Source of the DNA: Salvelinus alpinus
Taxonomy: Eukaryota > Chordata > Actinopteri > Salmoniformes > Salmonidae
Length of the DNA: 64,000 nt
Reading direction: 5' to 3'
Assembly (NCBI RefSeq): GCF_045679555.1
Contig: NC_092090.1
Span: 27,716,202-27,780,201, forward strand
Shown here: positions 1 through 11,986 of the stretch, in pieces
Layout: each line of letters begins with the position of its first letter
Position numbering within the stretch: the first letter of the stretch is position 1
Notes under the pieces: model-generated
Databases searched by the model: none
What the model was told of the DNA's origin: nothing
The model's input: the letters and a program-made list of their open reading frames with translations, nothing else
Program-made: the position numbers and the translations under genes

Positions 1-122
1 GTGTGAGTGTTGACGAGGACAAGGCTGGAGATCACTCTGTCATGCTGATTGAGTTCGAATAACAGAATGGAAGCTTCAAAAGGAGGGTGGTGCTTGGAAT
101 CATTGTTCTTCCTCTGTCAACC

Positions 123-1139
123 ATGGTTACCTGCAAGGAAACACGTGCAGTCATTATTGCTTTGCACAAAAAAGGCTTCACAGGCAAGGATATTGCTGCC
201 AGTCAGATTGCACCTAAATCAACCATTTATCAGATCATCAAGAACTTCAAGGAGAGCGGTTCAATTGTTATGAAGAAGGCTTCAGGGCGCCCAAGAAAGT
301 CCAGCAAGTGCCAGGACCATCTCCTAAAGTTGATTCAGCTGCGGGATCGGGGCACCACCAGTACAGAGCTTGCTCAGGAATGGCAGCAGGCAGGTGTGAG
401 TGCATCTGCACGCACAGTGAGGCGAAGACTTTTGGAGGATGGCCTGGTGTCAAGAAGGGCAGCAAAGAAGTCACTTCTCTCCAGGAAAAACATCAGGGAC
501 AGACTGATATTCTGCAAAAGGTACAGGGATTGGACTGCTGAGGACTGGGGTAAAGTCATTTTCTCTGATGAATCCCCTTTCCGATTGTTTGGGGCATCCG
601 GAAAAAAGCTTGTCCCGAGAAGACAAGGTGAGCGCTACCATCAGTCCTGTGTCATGCCAACAGTAAAGCATCCTGAGACCATTCATGTGTGGGGTTGCTT
701 CTCAGCCAAGGGAGTGGGCTCACTCACAATTTTGCCTAAGAACACAGCCATGAATAAAGAACGGTACCAACACATCCTCCTAGAGCAACTTCTCCAAACC
801 ATCCAGGAACAGTTTGGTGACGAACAATGCCTTTTCCAGCATGATGTAGCACCTTGGCATAAGGCAAAAGTGATAACGAAGTGGCTCGGGGAACAAAACA
901 TCGATATTTTGGGTCCATGGCCAGGAAACTCCCCAGACCTTAATCCCATTGAGAACTTGTGGTCAATCCTCAAGAGGTGGGTGGACAAACAAAACCTCAC
1001 AAATTCTGACAAACTCCAAGCATTGATTATGCAAGAATGGGCTGCCATCAGTCAGGATGTGGCCCAGAAGTTAATTGACAGCATGCCAGGGCGGATTTCA
1101 GAGGTCTTGAAAAAGAAGGGTCAACACTGCAAATATTGA
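123..1139 (+). CDS. Tc1-like transposase
   Basis: This 338-residue transposase would bind the element's inverted repeats and cut and paste it into TA sites. I start it at ATG 123 (MVTCKETRAV); the frame is open upstream to 87, but family members start here. The N-terminal third holds two helix-turn-helix units (about residues 10-45 and 65-110) joined by a GRPRK AT-hook-like linker near residue 56. The catalytic triad is visible: D149 in FSDES, D241 in FQHDVAPWH and E277 in SPDLNPIENLW, with 35 residues between the last two. No stop or frameshift is seen. In many salmonid copies I recall the second motif as HDGAPCH; here it is HDVAPWH, and those changes beside a catalytic Asp may impair activity. 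Length is normal for the family. It is a transposon gene, not a host gene. Confidence 0.9.
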   Translation: MVTCKETRAVIIALHKKGFTGKDIAASQIAPKSTIYQIIKNFKESGSIVMKKASGRPRKSSKCQDHLLKLIQLRDRGTTSTELAQEWQQAGVSASARTVRRRLLEDGLVSRRAAKKSLLSRKNIRDRLIFCKRYRDWTAEDWGKVIFSDESPFRLFGASGKKLVPRRQGERYHQSCVMPTVKHPETIHVWGCFSAKGVGSLTILPKNTAMNKERYQHILLEQLLQTIQEQFGDEQCLFQHDVAPWHKAKVITKWLGEQNIDILGPWPGNSPDLNPIENLWSILKRWVDKQNLTNSDKLQALIMQEWAAISQDVAQKLIDSMPGRISEVLKKKGQHCKY

Positions 1140-1280
1140 CTCTTTACATCAACTTCATGTAATTGTCAATAAAAGCCTTTGACACTTATGAAATGCTTGT
1201 AATTATACTTCAGTATTCCATAGTAACATTTGACAAAAATATCTAAAGACACTGAAGCAGCAAACTTTGTGAAAATTAAT

Positions 1281-1315
1281 ATTTGTATCATTCTCAAAAC
1301 TTTTGGCCACGACTG
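1281..1315. repeat. Right terminal inverted repeat of the Tc1 element
   Basis: The stretch is the inward-facing copy of the conserved Tc1 end (CAGTCGTGGCCAAAAGTTTT on the reverse strand). It is followed by TA at 1316-1317. Its partner lies left of the window. Confidence 0.85.
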
Positions 1316-1696
1316 TATATGCTGTGTGAGTGTCAGCCACCGGTAGTCATTTTTATGGTAAACACCCAAAGTACACTCTTCTAATGTCCTTCACTCCTCT
1401 GCCTGGTAATGGTGGATGTTTCTGAGATGCACTGTCCCAGCCAGCCTCTCATGTGAACCCATCTCTCCTGTGAACCATGTGGACCCATTTGTGGACATTC
1501 CACTTCTTTATTTGTCTGATTCAGAACAAGTGGGATATACTGTAGGTCAACAGGGGCAAAGTGAACTGAAGTTATGGTGTTTTTCCCGATAATATGTCCT
1601 GAACTATGTGTGCTGCAAAATAAATATTAATCTATGTGCAGACTTTGTTCCCAGTGGCAGCCAGCAGCAGTGAAGAGGAGAGGGAGGAGTGGGATG

Positions 1697-1918
1697 GGAC
1701 GGGTGGAGCTCAGACCTGGGTTCAGATACTATTTGAAATCATTTTAAAATACTTTGTCTGTGCTTGATTGAGCATGCCTAGCTTAATGGACCAATAGAAT
1801 AGTGGCAAAACACCAAACCCCACTCACCTGGCAATCCAGGCAAGCTAAAGTAAATGCTAACAGTATTTGAAATATTTCAAATACTATTTGAACCCAGGTA
1901 TGCAGGACGGGTGGAGCT
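1697..1918 (-). mobile_element. Short inverted-repeat element (MITE), copy 1, with 14-bp flanking direct repeat
   Basis: The core is 1714-1899. It starts ACCTGGGTTCAGATACTATT and ends with the near-perfect inverse, ATACTATTTGAACCCAGGT. The sequence GGACGGGTGGAGCT lies at 1697-1710 and again at 1905-1918, which looks like a target-site duplication. Two more copies occur at 19952-20142 and 32378-32555, in the opposite orientation judged by the internal CCAAT(A/G)GAATA-type motif. No protein is encoded. Confidence 0.75.
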
Positions 1919-4900
1919 ACTAACATGGTGTGGTGGTGCTATCATGTGTGTTTCTGGAGCTCATACAGCTCCTAGCTGCCCTATTATCTCTCAGTCTCTG
2001 TCTCTGGTTTGGATTTATTTCAACACGGCTCTGTGGGCCAAGCGCTGGCCACCTCCTCTTTGTCAGGTCCTGTGTGAACGCAGAAACCTTTGACCACCTC
2101 TGACACACAGTGGGAATATTTTTGTTCCTTTTAATATGCAGCCTGTCTTTTATGTAAAAATGAGAGACAGACAGAGCGAGAAAGAGAAGGAAAAAACATT
2201 CTCATGAGTTGAAGTCAACATTGTCAAGCACCATGCTGAAATTTGATTTACTACTGATTGGACTTGAAAAGTAACGTTTAGTATATCACCAAGCATGGCC
2301 ATCTAAGTATGATCTTTGCAAAAGTGCATTGCCATGCTCATGATATAACAAGTGGTTTCGGTGTGTTTAGAGTCCTCAGCAGCAACATTCCTACCAATGC
2401 TATACAGATTAATACTTTTTCACAGAGACCAGCTAATTTGTTCTCATGTTTCACTTTCATGAGATGAACATTTCTGTTGTTTGTGATGAAATCTTCTGCC
2501 GCATAATCACTTATTGCATGCAGAACCTAACTGTTTACTGTACATTGTCTTATCTGTGCAGGATAACAGAACAGAAGGTAGGGGTTCTCAGAACACACAG
2601 GTGCTCCTGTGTTCCAGGTACATCTGGAGGTGTCGGTTGGCTATACTTCTTAACAATGGAGTTTGAATTGAAGTATTTCTGGTGTCCTATTTCATCACAT
2701 GTTATGTTCAAATGAGATTTGAGAGCATGTCTGAGCTGAAGGTTTGTCCCCAGTTTTAATCAGGTTTAAATCTGGAGTAAAGCAATCACAATAAGGATAT
2801 TAAGTGATTATCTTGTTGATCACTGATTGGCTTTGACAGTTGACGTCTTCTGCATGAACGCTTCCTGTCTCCATCTATGGCGTGTTTACAGTATGTGGAG
2901 CCTATGGGATTTTCCATAGATCTGAAGAAGATTGTGTCCTTGCAATAAATTCAGAATAAATATACCCTTATATAGGAAGATTCCATGTATTATGCCTGGG
3001 TATGGATAGATATATCTTGTCCTACATTTACTTCTGCTGTAACCAGTGACACAGGTCATTATAGTCCTCCTGATTCCACATCACTCCAGACAGTTATAGT
3101 TTAGGTAATGGGGACATTGAATTATTTACAACCTCAGTGAATGGCAAATATTGAATCATCTTACTTTGATGTCAGAAAATGCCCCCAATTGACCCAATTA
3201 AACTCAGACAAGGATATTCCAATCAAAGTTCCAATTCCCAAATGTTATTTTTTGGGAACTTTGCACTTGCTTATACAATTACAGTATGCCCACGCTATGC
3301 TCAGAAGAATCAAGGTCCAATACGGGATGTTTTATTTCTGGGAACGATTGATTCTGACTGTCCCTATTCAGATTAGTATCACAGGGTATAGTGTCAGTGT
3401 GTTCGGTCAGTGTGTTCATCTCTGACTGTCATTATTCTGGCCTTGTTTGCACAGCCTTGCTGACATATGTTTCAGGACATAGTTTTTATTTTAATGTCTT
3501 GAACTGTTTAAGATGTTGACACAGTCACCGTTCAGCTTTATTAATCCAGCCGGTGTTTCTGATGAGATGAGATGTTGTTCCCCTCCCCTCCTAGTACTCC
3601 CTCCTCTGACTCCGTCCCCAAAGCTAGTCTCTTTATCCATGATTGCAATAAGCAGAGGGATTTATCATTCATGACTCTCAGCTGACCTGAGAGCAGTGGG
3701 AGGCAGCAGATATGCTGCTGTTCCATAGGCCTAGATGTGTACAGGCCTCTGTGTAATGCAGGGGATGGCATTGGCAACTCTCTAAACACACTGCTTTACA
3801 TTGGGTTCCTAATGCAGCCTTTTGCCCCACTTTGGTGGTAGAATACAAACATGAACTAGTGTGACTGTGTTTGTCAGTCTTGTCAGAGTGTGTATCCACT
3901 GCTGGATTAGAGAAGAGAAGGAAGATATATCATAAGATATATGTTACGACAGACAGCCACACACAGATAGGGTGACAGAATGACTGACCAGCAGACAGAA
4001 TGACAGACAGACAGGGCTGTGTGCAGGGGGAGAGGAGAGACAGGCAGGGAAGAGGAGAGGAGAGGAAGAGGAGAAGAGAGGAGCGGTTCAAAGCAGAGCG
4101 ACAGGTCCAGCCAGGCAGAGCAGTGGAGCGTTGAGGCCCTCCCACCCCCGCTGATCACAACAGGGGATTAATTATGTCAGCATAATAAGTACAAATGGTG
4201 ATCTGAACTTGGAATTAGCCCCCTGAGCAGAGGCCGCTGGAGCACAGAGCTGCGGAGGAGAGAGGGGAGAGACCCGCCAATTTGTCTCCGCTCTGTGTGC
4301 ACAGGCATGGGGTTGGCAGGAAGGGCGGGGCGGCTGGGTGGCTGAATGGTGGGGTGCTGGTGTTGCACAGCCTGTCATCTCTGCTATGATTTGCATGGGT
4401 GTCAATCTCAGTGACTGACAGCAGTACAGGCTCTAACTGTGCTTGTAGTCAAAGCACCATTCATTAGCAGCATCCTGCCTGTGTCCCAGACCAGCACCAG
4501 GCTCAGCTTGTTTAGAAGGCTGTTGCATAACCAGACCTTTGACATACTTCTCAGGAGTCAGTCTACCTTCTTTAGACCTTGAGCAACTATTATTTAATCA
4601 CATATTTTGATGTCTCCTTGTGTAAGCCTCAACTAAAAACGTTCTATCCTGCCCCTCTAGATTCACCAGGGTTCTCTCTCTCTCTCTCCCTCTCTAAGCA
4701 GCAGGTGAATGAACCAACCAGGCTGTGAGAATCTCTCCCCCGGGTTACGGTGCCCTACCAGCCAGGCTCAAGGCAGGCCAGGGCGACCAGTAGAAAACAT
4801 TGGAACTCCCTGTGATAACAGCCCTTGTCTCCCTGGCAGTATGCTATAAGTGCTTCCCTTGCCCAGCTTCTCTGACGCCACATTCCCAGAGCAAGTATGC

Positions 4901-5079
4901 AAACATCCAGAGAACAGAACTCTGTGTGCTCCAGTGAGAAACTCAGACCCAGGCCTCTCCGCCTGGAGATGCAGAGAGAGAGAAGGCTGTGTACCAGCGT
5001 TGTTTACCTAACCATAACCATCCACATGGATACAAATCAATAAAGTAACTCACATCATGACCTCTGTAGAACAACAGCA
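1919..5079. other. Non-coding DNA, no gene seen
   Basis: I see no exon-like or RNA-gene signal. There are short simple tracts, for example GA-rich 4027-4085 and CT-rich 4673-4696. The small open frames here have vertebrate intergenic composition and no recognisable domain. Confidence 0.6.
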
Positions 5080-5507
5080 ACCAGCAGCATAGCACCCTGC
5101 ATCCCACTGCTGGCTTGCCTCTGAAGCTCAGTAGGGTTGGTCCTGGTCAGTCCCTGGATGGGAGACCAGATGCTGCTGGAAGTAGTGTTGGAGGGCCAGT
5201 AGGAGGTACTCTTTCCTCTGGTCGAAAAAAAAATGCCCCATAGCAGTGTTTGGAGATATTGCCCTGTGTAGGGTGACGACTTTTGGATGGGACATTAAAC
5301 GGGTGTCCTGACTCGCTGTGGTCACTAAAGACCCCATGGCACTTATCGTATGAGTAGTGGTGTTAACCCTGATGTCCTGGCCACCTAATCATTCCCAGCT
5401 TCTGATTGGCTCATTCGTGTCCTCTCCACTGTAACTATTCCCCAGGTCGTTGCTGTACTGTACATGAGAACGTGTTCTCAGTCAAAATAAGGGTTGAATA
5501 AAAAAAC
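5080..5507 (+). mobile_element. 5S rRNA-derived SINE (SINE3 type)
   Basis: The first 100 bp resemble 5S rRNA, including its internal RNA polymerase III promoter. A box-A-like AGCTCAGTAGGGT lies at 5125-5137 (5S: AGCTAAGCAGGGT). A box-C-like TGGATGGGAGACC lies at 5156-5168, identical to 5S. The body continues to a tail containing GAGAACGTGTTCTCAGTCAA and an A-rich end near 5507, the type of tail fish SINEs share with LINEs. The 5S part is diverged, so this is a retroposon and not a working 5S gene. Confidence 0.75.
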
Positions 5508-6520
5508 AACATATCACTGAAATCGAGGGAAAATATACTTTCCCCACAATCTACTGTGACGCAAACTCCTCCGCTTCTACACCGTTCTAGACTAGACCTG
5601 TGTCTGTCAGCATATGTTGAGTTTACAGGCTGATCCAGACTGAGCCTATTTGAATAGAGGAACAGTCTATGAAGGTTATAGTTAGTGACTCTAGATAATG
5701 ATTCCTGGTCTATGGGCTGGGCTGGCGGATGGCAGGTCATGTGGCTATGCACTGGGCCTATAAATCCAGCTCTATGATGAGCAGACTGTTACTGTGTATG
5801 AGTTATATCACTGAGGCTGAGGCCAGTAAAGACAGCCTCTCGTAAACATGTGGCATAGTCGCCGTGACACCGCTGTCAATTTTCATTTTTCAGCGGTTAT
5901 TGGAGTGGAGAGTGCTGAGTTATGTCTCTGGGAGACTCTTGTTAAGACCTCCCTGTGAGAGAGAGAGGGGGAGAAAGGTACAAAGAGAAAGAGAGAGAGA
6001 CCAGAAATTAAATTCATGTCATCACTCAAGATATACAGTATCATCTGTTTATTTAGTTGTTCTATGCCAAGCCTAGATGTAAGGCTCTTTTTAGTTTTGT
6101 AATAGTGTAATAGTTGAGTTTTAGGGTTTAATAATTATTATATATTTTTTTAAATCTTGTCTCTCTTAGCCCTCTCTTACCCCCCTTATCCCTCCCCCTC
6201 TCTCCCACTCCCTCTGTCTGTCTGTTGGTCTCTCTTTCTCTCGCTCGCTCTCTCTCTCACTCTCTCTGTCTCTCAGGGCGTCATGGTGGGAGATGAGACG
6301 CAATTATGGAGGGGATATGGGCACATTACTGCTGCTTGTTTTCACTGCGGGGGAGAGGAGGGGTCTGAGAGGAGAGGTGGGCCCAGTGTGCTACTGAGAG
6401 AAAGCTCTGTCCCAGGCTGCCTGGCGATGGCTGATGATACGCCACTGACTCACTGGCCCCAGCCCCGCCCCCAGGTGAGTAATGCACAGCAGCGTCACTT
6501 ACTGGAACACACACCACCTC
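5508..6520. other. Non-coding DNA with purine and pyrimidine tracts
   Basis: There is no supported gene. GA-rich sequence lies at 5958-6000 and a CT-rich tract at 6160-6275. The 350-codon open frame that begins here is open mainly because it runs into the 31-bp minisatellite. Confidence 0.6.
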
Positions 6521-7195
6521 AACACAATGGAGACTACACACACACCACCACGACACAGAGACTACACACACACCACCACGACACAATGGAGACTAGACAC
6601 ACACACCACAACACAATGGAGACCACACACACACCACCACGACACAATGGAAACTACACACACACCACCACGATACAATGGAGACTACACACACCACCAC
6701 GACACAATGGAGACTACACACACACCACCACGACACAGAGACTACACACACACCACCACGATACAATGGAGACTACACACACACCACCACGACACAACGG
6801 AGACTACACACACACCACCACGACACAATGGAGACTACACACACACCACCACGATACAATGGAGACTACACACACACCACCACGACACAATGGAGACTAC
6901 ACACACACCACCACAATAAAATGGAGACTACACACACACCACCACGACACAATGGAGACTACACACACACCATCACGATACAATGGAGACTACACACACA
7001 CCACCACGACACAATGGAGACTACACACACACCATCACGATACAATGGAGACTACACACACACCATCACGATACAATGGAGACTACACACACACCACCAC
7101 GACACAATGGAGACTACACACACACCATCACGATACAATGGAGACTACACACACACCATCACGATACAATGGAGACTACACACACACGAGTACAC
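6521..7195 (+). repeat. 31-bp minisatellite, about 21 units
   Basis: Tandem units read GACTACACACACACCACCACG followed by ACACAATGGA. Variants carry CATCACGATACAATGGA, and some shorter units lack AATGGA. Because 31 is not a multiple of 3, each three units bring the same codons back, so every + frame stays open and gives peptides rich in His, Thr and Pro. This explains several overlapping long open frames without any gene. Confidence 0.95.
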
Positions 7196-7689
7196 ACACA
7201 GCGCTCTGACTAATGAATCAAACAGTGGACTAAAATTGAAACACCACCCACTCCTCCACCTTTAGCTAAAAATAACATCCAATGGATAACGCAAGACCTG
7301 ACCTGTTTGGCACAGTGTGAAAGAGACAGTTAAACTCACACATTAAAAGTCATCAGAAGAACTAAAGCATTGTTTTGAGACTGATCAATGAGCAAGCTGC
7401 TGCATGGACAGATCAGAGATCATAGGAGATGTGTCAGCTCTGGGTCAGCTCTGTCGCCCTTCAATAACCACACTAATGAGAAGGGTACTTCCATAGACAT
7501 AAAGCTGTGAGTAATTTATTAAAAGGTAGAAGATCATGGCTATAATAAGCAGCTCATATTCAAAAGAGTAGGCTTGATGTCCATGGTTACTCAATGTTCT
7601 CTCAGGTCAATGATTAATAAACAAAGAGCAAAGAAAAGCTGTCCTTGTAGTTGGATGAGATTGTTGCCTATTTAAAGGTGTCTCTTGTT
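7196..7689. other. Non-coding DNA, nothing recognised
   Basis: This AT-rich unique-looking sequence has no gene, RNA gene or repeat that I can identify. Confidence 0.5.
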
Positions 7690-8271
7690 TTCCCCATTAG
7701 TCCCCGGTGTATTTATCCCTGTGTTTCCTGTCTCTCTGTGCCAGTTCGTCTTGTTTAACCAAGTCAACCAGTGTTTCTCCTAGCTCCTATTTTTCCCAAT
7801 CTCTGTTTTTCCCTGCCCTCCTGGTTTTGACCCTTGCCTGTCCTGACGCTGAATCCGCCTGCCTGACCACTCTGCCTGTCCTGACCTCGAGCCTGCCTAT
7901 CCCTTTGTACTGTTTGGACTCGGACCTGTTCACTGAACCCCTGCCTGTCCTGACCTCGAGCCTGCCTATCGCCTGGTACTGTTTGGACTCGGACCTGTTC
8001 ACTGAACCCCTGCCTGTCCTGACCTCGAGCCTGCCTATCCCCTTGTACTGTTTGGACTCGGACCTGTTCACTGAACCCCTGCCTGTCCTGACATCAAACC
8101 TGCCTATCCCCTTGTACTGTTTGGGCTCTGACCTGGTTTATGAACGCTATTCTTTCCCCGACCTGCCTTTTGCCTACCCCTTTTGGTATAATAAATATCG
8201 GAGCTCAGCCATCTGCCTCCTGTGTCTGCATTTGGGTCTCGCCTTGTGCCCTTATAGCATGAAGGGTTATT
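7690..8271 (+). mobile_element. Salmonid interspersed repeat, probably an LTR-type fragment
   Basis: The sequence from the CCCCATTAGTCCCCGGTGTA block to the CATCTGCCTCCTGTGTCTGC block near the end matches a repeat I have met often in salmonid genomes. An AATAAATATC polyadenylation-like site lies near 8190. LTR identity is inference, since no paired repeat or target duplication could be shown. The 188-codon open frame across it is not a recognisable protein. Confidence 0.45.
7868..8140 (+). repeat. 69-bp tandem repeat, about 4 copies
   Basis: The block CCTGTCCTGACCTCGAGCCT recurs at an exact 69-bp spacing (CTGACCTCGA at 7881 and 7950), ending each time in CACTGAACCCCTG. The 69-bp period is 23 codons, which keeps one frame open on each strand and yields a 23-residue peptide repeat. 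It appears to be an expansion within the surrounding interspersed repeat. Confidence 0.85.
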
Positions 8272-8734
<463 letters not shown>

Positions 8735-10843
8735 TATGCACAGGCATGCACTCTCTCTCACACACACACCTCCTCACACAGTCAGACAAAAAGCCTTGAG
8801 TGATAGCACCGAAATTCAATAGCTTATGAAATGGCATTTCTGTTCAACTATTCATCTTTCTGTTTCAATGCTTTGAAGTTGATCTGCTTTTGAAACAAAG
8901 CAGATCAGCAGAACTCACCGAAAGAGAAAGAAAGAGCAAGAGAAAAAAAGGCCCCTTTGCAATACATGTCTGAATTATTACAGGGATGTAAGTATGTAAC
9001 CTTAGCCAGGGGTTTTGAGTTTGTATAAATGGATCTAATCAGAGTGCAGGGAAAACAAGTATGACCCTGTGCATGTAAGAGGTCATCCTGTCTGTTTGGC
9101 TTTCTGGGTCCTTACCATGTGCTTTCTCTGAAAAGGGGCTGGACTACACTGGTGTTGTAAATAACCCTGGCCCAGAGAGGAGAGACCTGTGTGTGTGTCT
9201 GTGTCTATGTGTGTGTTACGGGGGCATACTGGTCTCCTTGTGAACCCGGCTCAAACACACACATACACAAATACACACACGCTGGGATCATTTCTCCCCA
9301 GACTAACTGCACAGGAGTGTGTCTCTGACCCCACACGGTCCTCTCTCTGAGCCACAGGCAAACAGAGCAGAGTCCAACAGGCCCCTGTGTCTGATTCACA
9401 AGTATGGTTCACTATTGTAATGATATGCCTCCCAACTACCGCTCCACTAAGACCTGGCAGAGTGATAATTTAAAATGTCAATAAAAGTGCTCTGGAGAAA
9501 TTCCACGCGGATTATCACCCCAGTAACATAAACAGACTATGGCTTATCTTTCGGGGCAGAAAAAAAACGTGTCGTCTTAATTTCATAAACCCTGTCTTCT
9601 TTTATTAAAAAATCTGCTATGCCAGGCTGGGAATGGGAGAGTAACATTACATTTTTTAGTGAAGGGGGTGTTGGGTTGAGTTGGGGCAGCCCCCCCACCA
9701 CCCTTTTTTGGGGGGGGGTGGGAAGCGCATCATATAAAAGAAGATATACAAGCGATTCACATGCAAATGCTGTGGGTGATTTAGAAAGAGGGGAGAGAAG
9801 GGGAAATGTGCTATTGAAAGGCAGTGGAGGGATGGAGGGAGGGATGGAGGAGGAGGGTGTGAGGTAGCGGCGCTATGAAACAGAGAGACATTTGTGTAAT
9901 CTGGCTTTATGTATCACCAGTTGTGAATAATAACATAAAGAAAACTTACCTCATCATGCCTGGTACAGCCAAGGCATAAATAACGACCAGAACAATGGAA
10001 TTACTATTAGCCAGTCTCGTCTGGAGCTCACAGCTACATCACAGGATTCTTTAGAAGAGCTGGCAAGAAGATGAATGTTTTGTTAAATATCAGTGTGGAG
10101 GCATGTGAAGAAGGAGAGGAGGAGGGTTGAAGGGGCGGGGAGGATGGGGGGTAGCTTGCTGGGTCTTCTAAACTAAGAGTCTATCCTGGCACTTGTGTTA
10201 ATTATGGTGTGTTGCTACGGATGCGTCACACTCCTCTTGGCCTGACTCTGGCGTCTCTGGCGTGTTGGTGGAGGGTTGTTATGGTATTAGATACATGTAT
10301 TTGTTCAGAGGATTATGGGTGGTGTTCCACGGAATCCCAGGTGTCTGATTGGTCGACGTGTGCTTTTCGGGACGTATTCCTTGGCTCCTGGCCCTCACGG
10401 CATAATAATGTGCTATGTGACGCCACCAGCCCGGCTCCTTTCTCAAAAAGCTGAACTTTAGAAGCACATCTTTTATGATTCACTCCCAGAGAGTGTGAAA
10501 TGTCTTGCAGCCTGTTTCTGTAGCTCAACAGCACTTCCTGGAATTAGGAAGAATAGGATCTTCTCAGAATGAGTTTGATTCTCTTTGTTTTTGTGATGAG
10601 TATACAGATACAGATGTTGACAAACACCCAGGTTGAGGATAACTGTAGCCAGGATAAATTAGGATAAATGTATGTAGTCATAATTGTAGTGTCCGTCATC
10701 CATAAAGTCTACGACAGTGAGATCATGTGTGTGACCAGAACAGAGTCGCTACCCCCAGGGTAGTGTGTGTGTGACAGTGATAGACCCAGTGTGTGCTCCT
10801 CTGCCCATACCCCCCTCCAACACACACATACACATACAACCTC
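8735..10843. other. Non-coding DNA with a small perfect hairpin
   Basis: I see no gene. An 11-bp perfect inverted repeat with a 6-base loop lies at 8880-8907. A C-tract, T-tract and G-tract follow one another at 9690-9718. Confidence 0.5.
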
Positions 10844-10949
10844 ATACACACATACAAACACACCGGCACACACACCCTAACCCCTAACACACCCTTATAC
10901 ACACATACAAACACACCGGCACACACACCCTAACCCCTAACACACCCTC
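10844..10949 (+). repeat. 53-bp direct duplication containing CCCTAA-like motifs
   Basis: Two near-identical units, spaced 53 bp apart (CACCGGC at 10861 and 10914), each contain CACCCTAACCCCTAACACAC. This is a local tandem duplication within CA-rich DNA. Confidence 0.85.
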
Positions 10950-11902
10950 ATAAATCTATGGACACATAGCATTAGCACTTCATGTCCGGGGCCTGTGATC
11001 TAAGGAGACAGACATGTCCAGGCACACCCCCCTCTCTCTCTTTCTCTACCTTCTTTATTTTTCTATACCTGGGACACACAAGGTCAGGGGTGAGCCTGAC
11101 AGCATGACAACGGGGTGACAGAGACACAAGCTAGGGGGACAGAGTGACAGGGTGGCGGGGATGCAGGGTGATAAGGTGCTGGCACGGGGTGACAGAGAAA
11201 CTCTCTGGTGAGGACATAGGCGAGTGATGGCAACTGACCAACACACCCAATTCTCACCTTCTCTCTTTTTCTCTGTCTCTTTTTCTGTCATTCTCTCTTT
11301 ATCTCATGCTCTCTCTATCTCCGTCTTTAACCACTACCCCCGCCATCTCTTCCTATTTTTTCCCAGACTTTGACAGAAGGTATGTGTTCTGTGTAGCCTG
11401 GTCCCAGGTCTGTTTGGGCTGTGTACCCTGGTTGGCACTAACATATCTTTGTCCAGGTTAGTCCTGTGTTCCTGTCTGGACACTGCAGCAGCTCAGAGTC
11501 CTCAACAGCCCACTTTGATCCTCTCCTCTGGAGCTGCTCATTGTTCCTGCTGTGTGTGTGTTTTCCCTCCAACTCTGATGTCATCGCCGTGCCGTGCACT
11601 CATCCAGGCTTCATTAAGTTAGGGTCTTTTGTGTGGAGGGGAGGTGGGGGTCGGAGGGGAGGGTGGTGAAATGCTGCGCTGGTGGTGGTAGTGGTTAACA
11701 TCCTTCCTGTTTGCTCTCTTGGCTGTGAGTCACGGCCTGTGACACTCTGAACGAGGCCAGAGGGCCAGGGGAGTACATTCTGGTGGGCAGCCCCCCAACC
11801 CCCGACCCGGCCCGGCCAGCCAGGGGAGAGGAGGAAATTAAAACATCTCCCTTTGTTTCATATACCAACAACCTCACACACTAACTCAGCACAAAAGTGT
11901 GT
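10950..11902. other. Non-coding DNA, nothing recognised
   Basis: There is no gene or repeat beyond short CT-rich tracts near 11030 and 11270-11330. Confidence 0.5.
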
Positions 11903-11986
11903 CAAATCAAATCAAATCGAATGCAATTTTATTGGTGTATTGCGGGTGTAGCGAAATGCTTGTGTTATCTCGCTCCAACAGTGCAT
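11903..11986 (-). mobile_element. Short fragment of a LINE 3' tail
   Basis: CAAATCAAATCAAATC followed by TTTTATTGG and TGCGGGTGTAGCGAAATGCT matches the longer copy at 16300-18107. I recognise this as the 3' end, read in reverse, of a non-LTR retrotransposon very common in salmonids. It lacks an internal segment that the longer copy has. Confidence 0.65.

Larger units (their letters stand above)
1..1317 (+). mobile_element. Tc1/mariner DNA transposon, right part (left end outside window)
   Basis: A Tc1-type transposon enters the window from the left. It holds a full-length transposase frame followed by about 140 bp of non-coding DNA. It ends in the terminal inverted repeat at 1281-1315, which reads CCAAAAGTTTTGAGAATGA on the opposite strand and finishes ...CCACGACTG. 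The TA at 1316-1317 is the expected target duplication. The left inverted repeat is not present, so it must lie before base 1. The end sequence matches what I know of salmonid and cod Tc1 elements. The open frame points to a fairly young copy. Confidence 0.9.

Noticed and set aside
5100..5200. A 5S rRNA gene
   Set aside because: Only part resembles 5S, it is diverged, and it is joined to a SINE body and tail.
6157..7209. A 350-codon open frame rich in His and Thr
   Set aside because: It is open because of a CT-rich tract and the 31-bp minisatellite; the same peptide appears in all three frames and no domain or splice structure is present.
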